A DNA stretch of 40,400 bases from Candidatus Omnitrophota bacterium (GCA_028717885.1 JAQUMX010000012.1:1-40400); one strand, 5' to 3'. Shown: positions 24,544 to 35,341, counted from the first letter of the stretch. Notes: generated from the sequence alone by a model not told the origin. A program made the numbers and translations.

Positions 24544-24909
24544 ATGCATTCAGCGAAGATATTGGTAGTGGATGATGAGAAGGAGATTTGCGAGATTACC
24601 CGCGAATTCCTGCAAAAGAAGCATTATCACTGTTTTTGCGCTTATTCTGCGCAAGAAGCGCTGGAATTAGTGAAAAAAGAGCACCCGCAGGCAGTATTAT
24701 TGGATATCAGGCTGGGGGATGCTTCCGGCTTGGATGTTTTGCCAAAAATCAAAAAATTTGACCAGAGAATTAAGGTAATTATGGTTACCGGCTTGGGGGA
24801 TGATCAGACGATCAATGAGGCAAAATCTAAAGGCGCAGATGATTTTCTGATTAAGCCTTTTACCGCTACTTTCCTAAGCGAATTGTTGGCAAAGAAATTA
24901 TCTAGTTAA
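24544..24909 (+). CDS. Stand-alone receiver-domain (CheY-like) response regulator
   Basis: A single receiver domain of 121 residues: acidic pocket VVDDEKE, phosphoacceptor Asp54 in AVLLDIRLGDASG, Thr in VIMVTGLGDD and the conserved Lys in DFLIKPF. No output domain follows, so it acts through protein contacts or a phosphorelay. No cognate kinase lies next to it. It has its own promoter and is followed 13 bases later by the Lrp-type gene, so those genes are probably co-transcribed from 24510 onward. Confidence 0.88.
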   Translation: MHSAKILVVDDEKEICEITREFLQKKHYHCFCAYSAQEALELVKKEHPQAVLLDIRLGDASGLDVLPKIKKFDQRIKVIMVTGLGDDQTINEAKSKGADDFLIKPFTATFLSELLAKKLSS

Positions 24910-24922
24910 AACGGAGGAAAAT

Positions 24923-25408
24923 ATGGATGAAATTTTGGAAATTCTGGAAAAAGACTGCCGGGCAAGTACCGAAGAGATTGCAAGAATGCTGAAGAAAAAA
25001 CCCGAGAGCGTAAAACAGGCGATTAAGAAGTATGAAAAGGAAGGCGTAATTTTAAAATATAAAGCTGTAATCAATAATGAGCTGATCAAGGATGCCGATG
25101 CAGAAGTGAGGGCGTTGATCGAGGTCAATATCTTGCCGCAAAAGGATTTAGGGTTTGACCGGATTGCCGAGCGGATTTATTCCTTTCCGGAAGTTTCCAG
25201 CTGTTATTTGATTTCCGGCACTTATGATTTGCTTTTAATCGTCGAGGGGAAAGACTTGCATACCGTAGCAAGGTTTGTGGCGGAAAAGCTTGCGCCTTTA
25301 GAGCATGTAAGAGGCACAGCGACACATTTCTTACTGAAAAAATACAAGGAAGACGGAGTTATACTGAAACATAAAGAAGAAAACAAGAGAATAGCGATAT
25401 CATATTAA
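24923..25408 (+). CDS. Lrp/AsnC-family transcriptional regulator
   Basis: An N-terminal helix-turn-helix (ILEILEKDCRASTEEIARMLKKKPESVKQAIKKYEKEGVI) and a C-terminal RAM ligand-binding domain (ALIEVNILPQKDLGFDRIAERIYSFPEVSSCYLISGTYDLLLIVEGKDL). 161 residues, normal length. A good GGAGG ribosome site precedes the ATG. Lrp-type proteins sense amino acids and control amino-acid metabolism. The next genes are an aminotransferase and glutamine synthetase, which are plausible targets. Confidence 0.92.
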   Translation: MDEILEILEKDCRASTEEIARMLKKKPESVKQAIKKYEKEGVILKYKAVINNELIKDADAEVRALIEVNILPQKDLGFDRIAERIYSFPEVSSCYLISGTYDLLLIVEGKDLHTVARFVAEKLAPLEHVRGTATHFLLKKYKEDGVILKHKEENKRIAISY

Positions 25409-25414
25409 TTGCTT

Positions 25415-25450
25415 TCAGTCATCAGCTTTCAGCTGAAGGCTGATGACTGA
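25415..25450 (+). repeat. 36-base near-perfect palindrome between the Lrp and aminotransferase genes
   Basis: TCAGTCATCAGC (25415-25426) and GCTGATGACTGA (25439-25450) are perfect arms, and the 12 bases between them are themselves palindromic apart from one T/G pair. A further TAGCTGATAG follows. There is no T-run. Sequences of this CAGCT/TGATAG composition recur as dispersed intergenic repeats in many genomes; here it could be a repeat unit, a hairpin that stabilises mRNA, or an operator. Confidence 0.7.
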
Positions 25451-25464
25451 TAGCTGATAGCCCA

Positions 25465-26643
25465 ATGAAAAATTTAATCTCTAAGAAAGTTCAGGAAATG
25501 CAGCCTTCCGGCATCCGGAAATTTTTTGACCTGGTGCTAGGGATGAAGGAAGTAATTTCCTTAGGCGTGGGGGAGCCGGATTTTGTTACTCCCTGGAGTA
25601 TCCGCGAAGCAGGGATTTATTCTCTGGAGGAAGGTTTTACTTCCTATACTTCAAACAAGGGGCTGTATAAATTAAGGCTGGGAATCTCGCGTTATTTGGA
25701 GAGCCGCCATAATTTGAAATACTCTCCGGATGAAGAGATCCTGATTACCGTCGGGGTAAGCGAGGCAGTGGATTTAGGCTTACGCACTTTGATTAATCCT
25801 GGAGATAAAATTTTAATCCCGGTTCCCAGTTATGTTTCTTACGGCCCGGTAGCCGAGCTTGCCGGAGGCGTGCCTATATATATCGATACAAAAGAGGATA
25901 ATTTTCGGCTTACTCCTAAAAGGCTAAAGCAATATTTACACAAGAAGCCCAAGGCAATCATCTTAAATTATCCCACTAATCCTACGGGCGTTTGTTATAC
26001 GAAAAAAGAATTAAGCGAGATCAATAAAATTTTGTTGAAGCATAATATTTTCTGCATTACAGACGAAGTTTATGGCGATTTAAGCTATGATTTCGAGCAC
26101 ACGCCTTTTCCTACATTGCCGGGGGCAAGGAATAATACGCTTTACTTAAACGGTTTTTCCAAGAGCTATGCCATGACCGGCTGGCGCGTAGGGTTCGCCT
26201 GTGGGCCGAAAGAAGTAATTGCTGCCATGACCAAGATCCATCAGTACACGATCATGTGCGTAGCGATAACCAGCCAGATGGCTGCTTACGAAGCTTTGAT
26301 TACCGGAAGAAAGCCGGTAGAGGAAATGAAACGGGAGTATCGCAGAAGAAGAGAACTGATAATCCCGGGGTTAAATAAATTAGGCCTGGATTGTATTATG
26401 CCTGAAGGCGCATTTTATGCTTTTCCGAGCGTAAAAAGAACCGGGATGAAAGCTTTGGAATTTGCCGAAGGCCTGCTTAAGGAAGAAAAAGTCGCAGTTG
26501 TGCCGGGTACGGCTTTCGGAGCCAGTTATGCCGACTATCTACGAATTTCCTATGCCTCTAGCTATGAAAATTTAAAAGAGGCGTTAATCCGTATAGAAAG
26601 ATTTTTAACTAAGAAAGGGGTAAGCAATGGCAAAAAGGACTAA
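25465..26643 (+). CDS. PLP-dependent class I/II aminotransferase
   Basis: A 392-residue fold-type I aminotransferase of the aspartate/aromatic group. Visible are SLGVGEPDFVTPWSIREA near the N-terminus, the NYPTNPTG(V) motif with the PLP-contacting Asn, CITDEVYGDLSYD with the Asp that binds the ring nitrogen, Lys233 in NGFSKSYAMTGWRVG as Schiff-base lysine, and a C-terminal substrate-carboxylate Arg in YLRISYASS. Substrate cannot be fixed from sequence; the Lrp regulator upstream and glnA downstream place it in amino-acid nitrogen metabolism. Its end overlaps glnA by 17 bases. Confidence 0.92.
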   Translation: MKNLISKKVQEMQPSGIRKFFDLVLGMKEVISLGVGEPDFVTPWSIREAGIYSLEEGFTSYTSNKGLYKLRLGISRYLESRHNLKYSPDEEILITVGVSEAVDLGLRTLINPGDKILIPVPSYVSYGPVAELAGGVPIYIDTKEDNFRLTPKRLKQYLHKKPKAIILNYPTNPTGVCYTKKELSEINKILLKHNIFCITDEVYGDLSYDFEHTPFPTLPGARNNTLYLNGFSKSYAMTGWRVGFACGPKEVIAAMTKIHQYTIMCVAITSQMAAYEALITGRKPVEEMKREYRRRRELIIPGLNKLGLDCIMPEGAFYAFPSVKRTGMKALEFAEGLLKEEKVAVVPGTAFGASYADYLRISYASSYENLKEALIRIERFLTKKGVSNGKKD

Positions 26644-27958
26644 AGCAGAGATCTTGAAAATCGCCAAAGATCGCAAAGTAAAATTTATCCGCCTCTGGTT
26701 TACCGATGTTTTAGGGTTTCTTAAAGGTTTTGCAATTACCGTCGATGAATTAGAGGGGGCACTTGAAGAAGGAATGGGTTTTGACGGCTCTTCGATCGAA
26801 GGGTTTGCACGTATCGAAGAATCCGATATGATTGCCCGGCCTGACCCGGATACTTTCGCGATTATCCCCTGGCGTAGCGGGGATGAATATAGTGTGGCGA
26901 GAATGTTCTGCGATATTTATGAGCCAAGCGGCAAGCCCTTTGAAGGAGACCCGCGTTATGTTTTAAAACGCAATCTCGCTAAAGCAAAAGAACTGGGTTT
27001 TAGCTATAACGTAGGCCCGGAACTGGAATATTTTTATTTTAAAGATGCCACTCATCCGGCAACACTTGACCAGGGGGGCTATTTTGATTTAGTGCCTTTG
27101 GATGTGGCGCAGGATTTACGAAGAGACACAATACTTACCATGCAATCTTTAGGGATCAATGTTGAATACAGCCATCATGAAGTGGCTCCTTCCCAGCATG
27201 AAATCGATTTACGCTATACCGACGCTTTGACCATGGCGGATAATGTAATGACTTATCGCATGGTGGTAAAAGAAACCGCGCGTAACCACGGTGTTTATGC
27301 TACTTTTATGCCTAAGCCGATTTTTGGCATTAATGGCTCGGGGATGCATGTGCACCAGTCTTTGTTTAAGGGCAATAAAAACGCCTTTTTTGATGCAAAA
27401 GGAAGATATCATCTTTCTGAAGCAGGCATGTCTTATACAGCAGGCTTGCTTAAGCATGCGCAGGAAATTACCGCGATTACCAGCCAGTGGGTAAATTCCT
27501 ATAAACGCTTAGTGCCGGGTTATGAAGCGCCGGTTTATATCTGCTGGGCAAATATGAACCGTTCAGCATTGATCCGCGTGCCGATGTACAAGCCGGGAAA
27601 AGAAAAAGCTACGCGTATCGAGTACCGTTCGCCGGACCCTGCATGCAATCCTTACCTTGCGTTTGCCGTGATGCTGGCAGCTGGTTTAGACGGGATGAAA
27701 AACAAATTGAAACTTGGCAATCCAGCCAACGATAATATTTACCACATGACCGAGAAAGAAAGAAACGCGCTTGGGATTAAATCCCTGCCTGAGGACCTCT
27801 TGGAAGCAATCCGCATTGCCGAAAACAGCAGCCTGATCAAGGATTGCCTGGGGCAGAAATTATTCGAGTACTTTATCCGTAACAAAAAAATGGAGTGGGA
27901 TGAATATAAAGCGCAGGTAACCCAATACGAAGTCGATAAATACCTGCCGATCCTTTAA
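26627..27958 (+). CDS. glnA: Glutamine synthetase, type I
   Basis: Makes glutamine from glutamate, ammonia and ATP. A beta-grasp domain (VKFIRLWFTDVLGFLKGFAI, GMGFDGSSIEGFARIEESDM) is followed by the catalytic domain with VGPELEYFYF, VEYSHHEVAPSQHEIDL, the ATP/metal motif FGINGSGMHVHQSL, and NSYKRLVPGYEAPVYICWA. The 443-residue length fits the GSI-alpha subgroup (Bacillus, Thermotoga), which is feedback-controlled and not adenylylated. The GAF-ANTAR gene follows 8 bases later, suggesting nitrogen-linked control by antitermination. Confidence 0.96.
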   Translation: MAKRTKAEILKIAKDRKVKFIRLWFTDVLGFLKGFAITVDELEGALEEGMGFDGSSIEGFARIEESDMIARPDPDTFAIIPWRSGDEYSVARMFCDIYEPSGKPFEGDPRYVLKRNLAKAKELGFSYNVGPELEYFYFKDATHPATLDQGGYFDLVPLDVAQDLRRDTILTMQSLGINVEYSHHEVAPSQHEIDLRYTDALTMADNVMTYRMVVKETARNHGVYATFMPKPIFGINGSGMHVHQSLFKGNKNAFFDAKGRYHLSEAGMSYTAGLLKHAQEITAITSQWVNSYKRLVPGYEAPVYICWANMNRSALIRVPMYKPGKEKATRIEYRSPDPACNPYLAFAVMLAAGLDGMKNKLKLGNPANDNIYHMTEKERNALGIKSLPEDLLEAIRIAENSSLIKDCLGQKLFEYFIRNKKMEWDEYKAQVTQYEVDKYLPIL

Positions 27959-27966
27959 TTTGTGCA

Positions 27967-28692
27967 ATGGCAAAGAGTGATAAGCATTACAAGGTTTACC
28001 TGGAACAGATCGAGTTGCTTTCGAAAGTAGCAAACCTGATTACCTCCGGGCTCTATCTGGAAGAGCTTTTAAAAATTATCGTCCAGATCACGGCGCAGAT
28101 CATGCATTCGAAAATCTGCTCTCTTATGTTGCTGGACCCGGATAAAAAAGAATTGGTAGTCAAGGCTACCCAGTCTATCTCCGAAAGCTACAATAAGAAG
28201 CCGAATATAAAATTAGGAGAAGGCCTTGCCGGGATCGTGGCAAAAGAGAATAAGCCGCTCTGTGTCCTGGATGTAAAAAAAGACGAGCGTTATTTAAGCC
28301 GTGATATTGCTAAGAAAGAAAGCCTTTGTTCTTTGGCAAGTGTGCCATTGGCGGTTAAAGGAAAAGTGATCGGAGTGCTAAATGTCTACACCTCCAAAAA
28401 ACATGTTTTTTCCAAGCCGGAACTTGCGGTTTTAACCGCTGTAGCGGGCCAGGCGGCAGTGGCAATTGAGAATGCTGAACTGGATTTAAAAGTACGTAGC
28501 GCCGAAGAGGCGTTGACTACCAGGAAACTGGTCGAGCGCGCAAAAGATATTCTCTCCCAGGAAGCAAATATTACGGCTTCCGAGGCATTTCGTTTGATTC
28601 AGAAACAAAGCATGGACACCAGAAAGACCATGCGGGAAATCGCAGAAGCGATTATTCTAGCGAAAGATTTAAAAAATAAGGGCCCAAGATAA
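27967..28692 (+). CDS. GAF-ANTAR antitermination regulator, copy 1
   Basis: An N-terminal GAF sensor domain (about 20-170; MHSKICSLMLLDPDKKELVVKATQSIS, LGEGLAGIVAKENKPLCVLDV, ASVPLAVKGKVIGVLNVYTSK) is followed by a C-terminal three-helix ANTAR domain (about 176-235; RKLVERAKDILSQEANITASEAFRLIQKQSM). ANTAR domains bind structured leader RNA and prevent formation of intrinsic terminators. Unlike NasR-type or receiver-ANTAR proteins, this one senses through GAF, so a small ligand is likely. It follows glnA by 8 bases and precedes atpZ by 6. A close paralog starts at 39812. Confidence 0.9.
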   Translation: MAKSDKHYKVYLEQIELLSKVANLITSGLYLEELLKIIVQITAQIMHSKICSLMLLDPDKKELVVKATQSISESYNKKPNIKLGEGLAGIVAKENKPLCVLDVKKDERYLSRDIAKKESLCSLASVPLAVKGKVIGVLNVYTSKKHVFSKPELAVLTAVAGQAAVAIENAELDLKVRSAEEALTTRKLVERAKDILSQEANITASEAFRLIQKQSMDTRKTMREIAEAIILAKDLKNKGPR

Positions 28693-28698
28693 CTATCG

Positions 28699-28926
28699 GT
28701 GGAAAAGAAAAATTTTTATCGCTGGGTCAGGGTTTACGGCCTTTTGTCCTACATTCCGTTAATACTGGCAGCAGGACCGTTAGCCGGTTATTTTCTGGGT
28801 GATTATTTGGAAAAGAAATTCGGCTGGCCGGATTTTGTGGAAATTATTTTTGCCGGGATAGGTTTTGTTTCCGCAGCCATGGAAACCGCCAGGATTATTA
28901 AATTAGTAGCTAAACTGGAGAAATAG
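28699..28926 (+). CDS. atpZ: AtpZ/AtpI-type small membrane protein of the ATP synthase operon
   Basis: 75 residues with GTG start and two hydrophobic helices (YGLLSYIPLILAAGPLAGYFLGDYLEKKFG and FVEIIFAGIGFVSAAMETARII). The GxxxGYxLGDYLEKKFG segment is typical of the AtpZ/AtpI group that helps assemble the c-ring and handle divalent cations. It opens the atp operon, 6 bases after the GAF-ANTAR stop and with no promoter of its own in view. Confidence 0.8.
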   Translation: MEKKNFYRWVRVYGLLSYIPLILAAGPLAGYFLGDYLEKKFGWPDFVEIIFAGIGFVSAAMETARIIKLVAKLEK

Positions 28927-28933
28927 AAGTTTG

Positions 28934-29209
28934 ATGAACGGTTTATTTCTTTGGATTGTGGGGTTCTTAACAGCTTTTGTCTGGTCAGCTTTAAATTTCC
29001 TTTTTACTTCCCGCCTTTTACGCGCGGCAATCATCGAACGCTCCCGCACAAAAACATTATTGATCCTTCTGGTAAAATTCCCTTTGTTATATTTCGTCGG
29101 GTATTTAGTCCTGGCTTCCAGGAGATTCCCGCTTTCTAGCATTCTTTTAGGTTTGATCCCGATTTTAGCAATCGTAGGAGTATCGAAGTTATGCATGAAG
29201 CGCGCTTGA
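28934..29209 (+). CDS. atpI: ATP synthase subunit I-like membrane protein
   Basis: 91 residues with about three to four hydrophobic helices and charged loops (LLRAAIIERSRTK). Position between atpZ and atpB and topology fit ATP synthase subunit I, a poorly conserved assembly factor for the c-ring. The ATG at 28934 is preferred over the TTG one codon upstream. The 3' end overlaps the atpB start by 19 bases. Identification rests mainly on context. Confidence 0.65.
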   Translation: MNGLFLWIVGFLTAFVWSALNFLFTSRLLRAAIIERSRTKTLLILLVKFPLLYFVGYLVLASRRFPLSSILLGLIPILAIVGVSKLCMKRA

Positions 29210-29961
29210 GCGGACCGGAACTGCCGAATATCATTACTTTGCTTTTCGAAAGGTTTCCGGAAAATCCTTTATTGAAATTTCTCTATTATTGGGAGCCGGT
29301 GGTGTATTCATTGCTGATTGCCGGCATGATTATCCTGATAGGGTTCTTTGCCACGCGTAAATTGGAATTTTTGCCTAGGGGGCGGCTGCAGACGGCAATT
29401 GAAGCCCTGGCAGGCGGGTTGGATGATTTTGTTTGCGGGATCTTAGGCCCGGCAGGCAGGAAATTTACCCCATTTCTCGGTACGTTATTTTTTTATATTC
29501 TTTTTATGAACCTTTCCGGGTTAGTCCCTTTCTTAAAGCCTTCGACTTCCAGCTGGTCAACAACACTGGCACTGGCAATCTGCGTTTTTCTTTATGTGCA
29601 ATATGCGGCAATAAGAAAATTGGGGTTTGTAGGTTATCTCGACCATTTAGCGGGTAAGCCAAGGGGCATACTCGGATTATCAATTGTCCTGCCCGTACTT
29701 TTATTCTTTATGCATATACTTTCGGAATTGATTAAGCCGATCAGCCTGTCTTTACGTTTGCGCAGCAATATCTGGGGCGATGATTTGCTTTTGGCAGTGC
29801 TGGCAAATTTTGGTTTAGGGGGCGTGCCACTTTTATTATTCAATACTTTTTTAGGAATGCTTACTGCGGTAGTGCAGGCGGTAGTTTTTTGCCTTTTAAG
29901 TACGATATATTTCGCAGTTTTTTTACTCGAAGAAGAGGAAAAAACAACAGCTACAACATAG
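29191..29961 (+). CDS. atpB: ATP synthase F0 subunit a
   Basis: Membrane proton-channel subunit, 256 residues with five to six helices. The essential arginine of the penultimate helix is Arg189 in ISLSLRLRSNIWGDDLL; the usual continuation after it is FGN(M/I), and here it is RSN. FLGTLFFYILFMNLSGLVPFL matches the conserved earlier helix. It works with the c-ring to convert ion flow into rotation. Confidence 0.93.
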   Translation: MHEARLSGPELPNIITLLFERFPENPLLKFLYYWEPVVYSLLIAGMIILIGFFATRKLEFLPRGRLQTAIEALAGGLDDFVCGILGPAGRKFTPFLGTLFFYILFMNLSGLVPFLKPSTSSWSTTLALAICVFLYVQYAAIRKLGFVGYLDHLAGKPRGILGLSIVLPVLLFFMHILSELIKPISLSLRLRSNIWGDDLLLAVLANFGLGGVPLLLFNTFLGMLTAVVQAVVFCLLSTIYFAVFLLEEEEKTTATT

Positions 29962-29969
29962 GAGGAAAC

Positions 29970-30200
29970 ATGGATTACAAATTTGCACTTGCAATTGCTT
30001 TGCCCATCGGGCTGGCATTGGCAGCAATCGGCTCTACCTGGGGCCTGGGCCGCACAGTCAGTTCCGCGATGGACGCTACAGCCAGGCAGCCTGAAGCAGC
30101 TACGAAAATCCTGATCAATATGACAATCGGCTGCGCTTTTATCGAAGCAATCACGATTTACGTGCTGGTATTTGCTTTTGTCGTTGCGGGAAAATTATAA
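29970..30200 (+). CDS. atpE: ATP synthase F0 subunit c
   Basis: Two-helix c-ring subunit of 76 residues, start fixed by a GGAGG site 4 bases before ATG 29970. The polar loop ARQPE (38-42) is conserved, and the ion-binding carboxylate is Glu59 in GCAFIEAITIYVLV. The Gln in helix 1 and the Ser/Thr after the Glu that mark sodium-binding rings are absent (Leu and Ala-Ile here), so proton coupling is more likely. Helix 1 is unusual: the usual glycine-rich stripe is partly replaced (AAIGSTWGLGRTVSSAMDAT). Confidence 0.92.
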   Translation: MDYKFALAIALPIGLALAAIGSTWGLGRTVSSAMDATARQPEAATKILINMTIGCAFIEAITIYVLVFAFVVAGKL

Positions 30201-30203
30201 TTT

Positions 30204-30704
30204 ATGGAACTCTTAAAGATGTTAAGTTCCAATGAAATTGTTGCGCAAGTAGTGAGTTTCCTGCTGCTGCTTTTTTTATTGCGCACTTTCTTCTGGAAAA
30301 AAATCCTCAAAGTCCTGGATGCCAGGAGGGAAAGGATTGCCGCTGATTTTGCGAAAATCCAGGATATGCAGGCACAAGCCAGCCAATTAAAAACCGACCT
30401 GGAAGCAAAATTAAGTTCCATCGAAGAAACGGCAAGGCAGGAGATCCATGAGGCAAGGGAAGAAGCGAAAAAAATAAGCGAAGAAGCAAAGAAAAAGGCT
30501 AATGAAGAGGCGCAGGAGATTATCGAAACTGCCCGTACCAATATTAAATTCGAAATGGACAAAGCCAAGCAGGAATTAAAAGACCAGATCATTGATTTAA
30601 CGATTAAGGCTACTGAAGATATTATTCAGGAAAAACTGACTGCAGATAATGATAAGAAATTAATCGAAGATTTCCTGCGCAGGGTGGAAAAAGGGAATGA
30701 GTAA
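30204..30704 (+). CDS. atpF: ATP synthase F0 subunit b
   Basis: 166 residues: one N-terminal transmembrane helix (VAQVVSFLLLLFLLRTFFWKKI) followed by a long, highly charged Ala/Glu/Lys coiled coil, the peripheral stator stalk that holds F1 still. It starts 3 bases after atpE and overlaps atpH by 8 bases. Confidence 0.92.
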   Translation: MELLKMLSSNEIVAQVVSFLLLLFLLRTFFWKKILKVLDARRERIAADFAKIQDMQAQASQLKTDLEAKLSSIEETARQEIHEAREEAKKISEEAKKKANEEAQEIIETARTNIKFEMDKAKQELKDQIIDLTIKATEDIIQEKLTADNDKKLIEDFLRRVEKGNE

Positions 30705-31242
30705 AAGAATTGCCGTAAAAAGGTACTCGGAAGGGTTTGTCGCTTACGCAAAAGAAACCGTAGGCTTGGAAAGGATCCTCGCAGACCTGAAAAATTTAAA
30801 GAGTGTTTTACGGGATAACTCGGAATTCCTGCAATTCTTAAGGAACCCTGAGATTACCCACCTCGAGAAATTAGAGACCATTGATAAAGTATTGAACCAG
30901 GATTTCTCAAAAGAGACCGGTTTTTTCTTGAAGCTGCTCCTGGAAAAAGAGCGCATCGAATTAATCAATGATATCGTCGAGTACATCAGGATAAACTATG
31001 CGTACCAGGGGGAAACCGAGGCTTTATTAAAAACTTCTTTTCCATTAGATTTAGAGCTGGTAGAAAGAATCGAGAAATCTTTAGAGAAAAAGTTCCAGAG
31101 AAAATTCAAGTTTTTTATTGACCTGGATGCCCGGCTTTTAGGCGGGGTACAAGTGACTATGGGTAACAGGATCATTGATGGTTCGGTAAAAAGGCGGCTG
31201 GAAGAGCTGCGGGAGCAACTAAACAGCATAAGGATTTATTAA
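30697..31242 (+). CDS. atpH: ATP synthase F1 subunit delta
   Basis: 181 residues with the OSCP/delta layout: an N-terminal helical bundle (RYSEGFVAYAKE..., FLQFLRNPEITHLEKLETIDKVL, LLLEKERIELINDIVEYIR) and a C-terminal region with the DARLLGGVQVTMGNRIIDGSVKRRLEELREQL signature. It connects the b stalk to the top of F1. It overlaps atpF by 8 bases and ends directly before atpA. Confidence 0.93.
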   Translation: MSKRIAVKRYSEGFVAYAKETVGLERILADLKNLKSVLRDNSEFLQFLRNPEITHLEKLETIDKVLNQDFSKETGFFLKLLLEKERIELINDIVEYIRINYAYQGETEALLKTSFPLDLELVERIEKSLEKKFQRKFKFFIDLDARLLGGVQVTMGNRIIDGSVKRRLEELREQLNSIRIY

Positions 31243-32766
31243 ATGGCGCTTAAACCTGACGAAATCACTGCAATTATCAAGAAAGAATTGGAAAAATACC
31301 AAAGCCGGTTAAGGGTAGAATCTATCGGTACCGTGACACAGGTAGGCGATGCGATTGCGCGCATTTACGGGTTAGATGATGTCATGGCGGGTGAATTGGT
31401 GCAATTTCCCAATAATGTCACCGGCATGGTTTTAAACCTCGAAGAAGATAGTGTCGGCGCGGTAATTTTCGGTACGGATAATCCTGATCAGACGATTAAA
31501 GAGGGCGATATTGTCAAGAGAACCGGTAAGATTGCCCAGGTGCCGGTAGGGGATGCATTAGTTGGCAGGGTAGTAAATGCTTTAGGCCGTTCGGTTGACG
31601 GCAAGGGGCCGATTACTTCGGAAAAGTACCGGCCGCTGGAAATGGGCGCGCCTAATGTAGTGCAGCGCCAGCCGGTAAATGAGTCCTTGGAGACCGGGAT
31701 TAAGGCAATTGACGCGATGATTCCCATTGGCCGGGGGCAACGCGAATTGATTATCGGCGACCGGCAAACCGGAAAAACCGCAATTGTCCTGGATACGATT
31801 ATTAATCAGAAGAATAAAGAGGTATTTTGTATTTATGTGGCAATAGGGCAGAAAATTTCCAGTATTGTGGAAGTATCCGAAATATTAAGAAAGCACGGGG
31901 CAATGCAATATACCACGATTATCAGCGCTTCTTCCCGGGCGAGCGCCTCCTTGCAGTATTTAGCGCCTTATGCCGGATGCGCTATCGGAGAGGAATTTAT
32001 GTATTCCGGAAAAGACGTATTAATTATTTACGATGACCTCTCTAAGCATGCCCAGGCATACCGGCAATTATCATTGTTGCTGCGCCGGCCTCCGGGAAGA
32101 GAAGCTTATCCGGGTGATATTTTTTATTTACATTCCCGGCTCCTGGAAAGGGCGGCAAAATTAAACGACGAATTAGGCGCAGGCTCGATGACCGCTATTC
32201 CGATTGTAGAAACTCAAGCCGGAGATATTACCAGCTATATTCCGACTAATGTGATTTCCATTACTGACGGCCAGATTTATTTGGAGAATGATTTATTTTA
32301 TGCGGGGGTGCGGCCTGCTATTAATGTCGGGTTATCGGTTTCCCGCGTGGGAGGCAAGGCGCAAAAAAAAGCCATGCGCAAAGTTGCGGGAAAGCTGCGT
32401 TTGGATCTGGCGCAATACCGCGAATTGGTAGCCTTTACCCAATTCGGCACGGAATTGGATAAGACTACACAGGCGCAATTAAACCGCGGAGAGAAAGTAG
32501 TAGAAATCTTAAAACAAAACCAGTTTGCTCCTCTGGCAATTTCCGAACAGGTGATAATTATCTATTGCGCAACTCAAGGCTGGCTGGATATAATCGATAC
32601 GCATAAAATCAGGAAATTCGAAACGGAATTTTTTCAGTATTTGGAGAATAATGCTCCACAGATTAAACGGGCAATCGAAGAAAAAGATGATTTGGATGCG
32701 GAATTGGCGCAAAAATTAGAGCACTCCTTTACAAAGTTCAAAGAAGCTTTTTTAAAGAATAATTAA
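31243..32766 (+). CDS. atpA: ATP synthase F1 subunit alpha
   Basis: 507 residues, full length. The N-terminal crown ([23 protein letters not shown]) is followed by the nucleotide-binding domain with P-loop GDRQTGKT (172-179), the family signature [17 protein letters not shown], and the C-terminal helical domain. It forms the non-catalytic nucleotide sites of the F1 hexamer. Confidence 0.97.
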   Translation: MALKPDEITAIIKKELEKYQSRLRVESIGTVTQVGDAIARIYGLDDVMAGELVQFPNNVTGMVLNLEEDSVGAVIFGTDNPDQTIKEGDIVKRTGKIAQVPVGDALVGRVVNALGRSVDGKGPITSEKYRPLEMGAPNVVQRQPVNESLETGIKAIDAMIPIGRGQRELIIGDRQTGKTAIVLDTIINQKNKEVFCIYVAIGQKISSIVEVSEILRKHGAMQYTTIISASSRASASLQYLAPYAGCAIGEEFMYSGKDVLIIYDDLSKHAQAYRQLSLLLRRPPGREAYPGDIFYLHSRLLERAAKLNDELGAGSMTAIPIVETQAGDITSYIPTNVISITDGQIYLENDLFYAGVRPAINVGLSVSRVGGKAQKKAMRKVAGKLRLDLAQYRELVAFTQFGTELDKTTQAQLNRGEKVVEILKQNQFAPLAISEQVIIIYCATQGWLDIIDTHKIRKFETEFFQYLENNAPQIKRAIEEKDDLDAELAQKLEHSFTKFKEAFLKNN

Positions 32767-32768
32767 CT

Positions 32769-35034
<2,266 letters not shown>

Positions 35035-35037
35035 CCG

Positions 35038-35295
35038 ATGGATAAAGATTTTTTTGTTTCGATTGCAAGTCCGGAAAAAACAATTTATGAGGGAAAGGCA
35101 GTTTCTCTGATCGTGCCTGCAGAGTTGGGATATTTAGGCGTCTTGGCAAACCATGCGCCCTTCATGGCCAATACAGTATCGGGAAAAATTATTATCCGCC
35201 AGCCCTCTGGAGAATCACTGACACTACAGGCGCAGAGCAAGGGGTTTTTGGAAGTTTTGCAGAACCGCGTTACACTTCTTTTATCCGCAGTTTGA
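35038..35295 (+). CDS. atpC: ATP synthase F1 subunit epsilon, short form
   Basis: 85 residues: only the N-terminal beta-sandwich (ASPEKTIYEGKAVSLIVPAELGYLGVLANHAPFMA) is present. The C-terminal two-helix domain found in most bacterial epsilon subunits (about 130-140 residues) is missing, because the frame closes at TGA after LLLSAV. The sandwich alone suffices to join gamma to the c-ring, but the helical domain normally inhibits ATP hydrolysis. The gene ends the atp operon; no intrinsic terminator is visible behind it. Confidence 0.88.
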   Translation: MDKDFFVSIASPEKTIYEGKAVSLIVPAELGYLGVLANHAPFMANTVSGKIIIRQPSGESLTLQAQSKGFLEVLQNRVTLLLSAV

Positions 35296-35305
35296 TTTTC
35301 TTTTC

Positions 35306-35333
35306 TTGCAAAAGCCACGCCGTTTGATAAAAT
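35306..35333 (+). promoter_or_regulatory. Putative promoter of the autotransporter gene
   Basis: TTGCAA (35306-35311) and TAAAAT (35328-35333) are 16 bases apart. The predicted start point falls at about 35340, only two bases before the ATG, and no ribosome site is visible, so the mRNA may be leaderless. Confidence 0.45.
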
Positions 35334-35341
35334 AATAATTA

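Noticed and set aside
29889-29969. Longer N-terminus for the ATP synthase c subunit
   Set aside because: It would lie inside atpB and add basic residues foreign to subunit c; ATG 29970 has a GGAGG site and gives the normal 76 residues.
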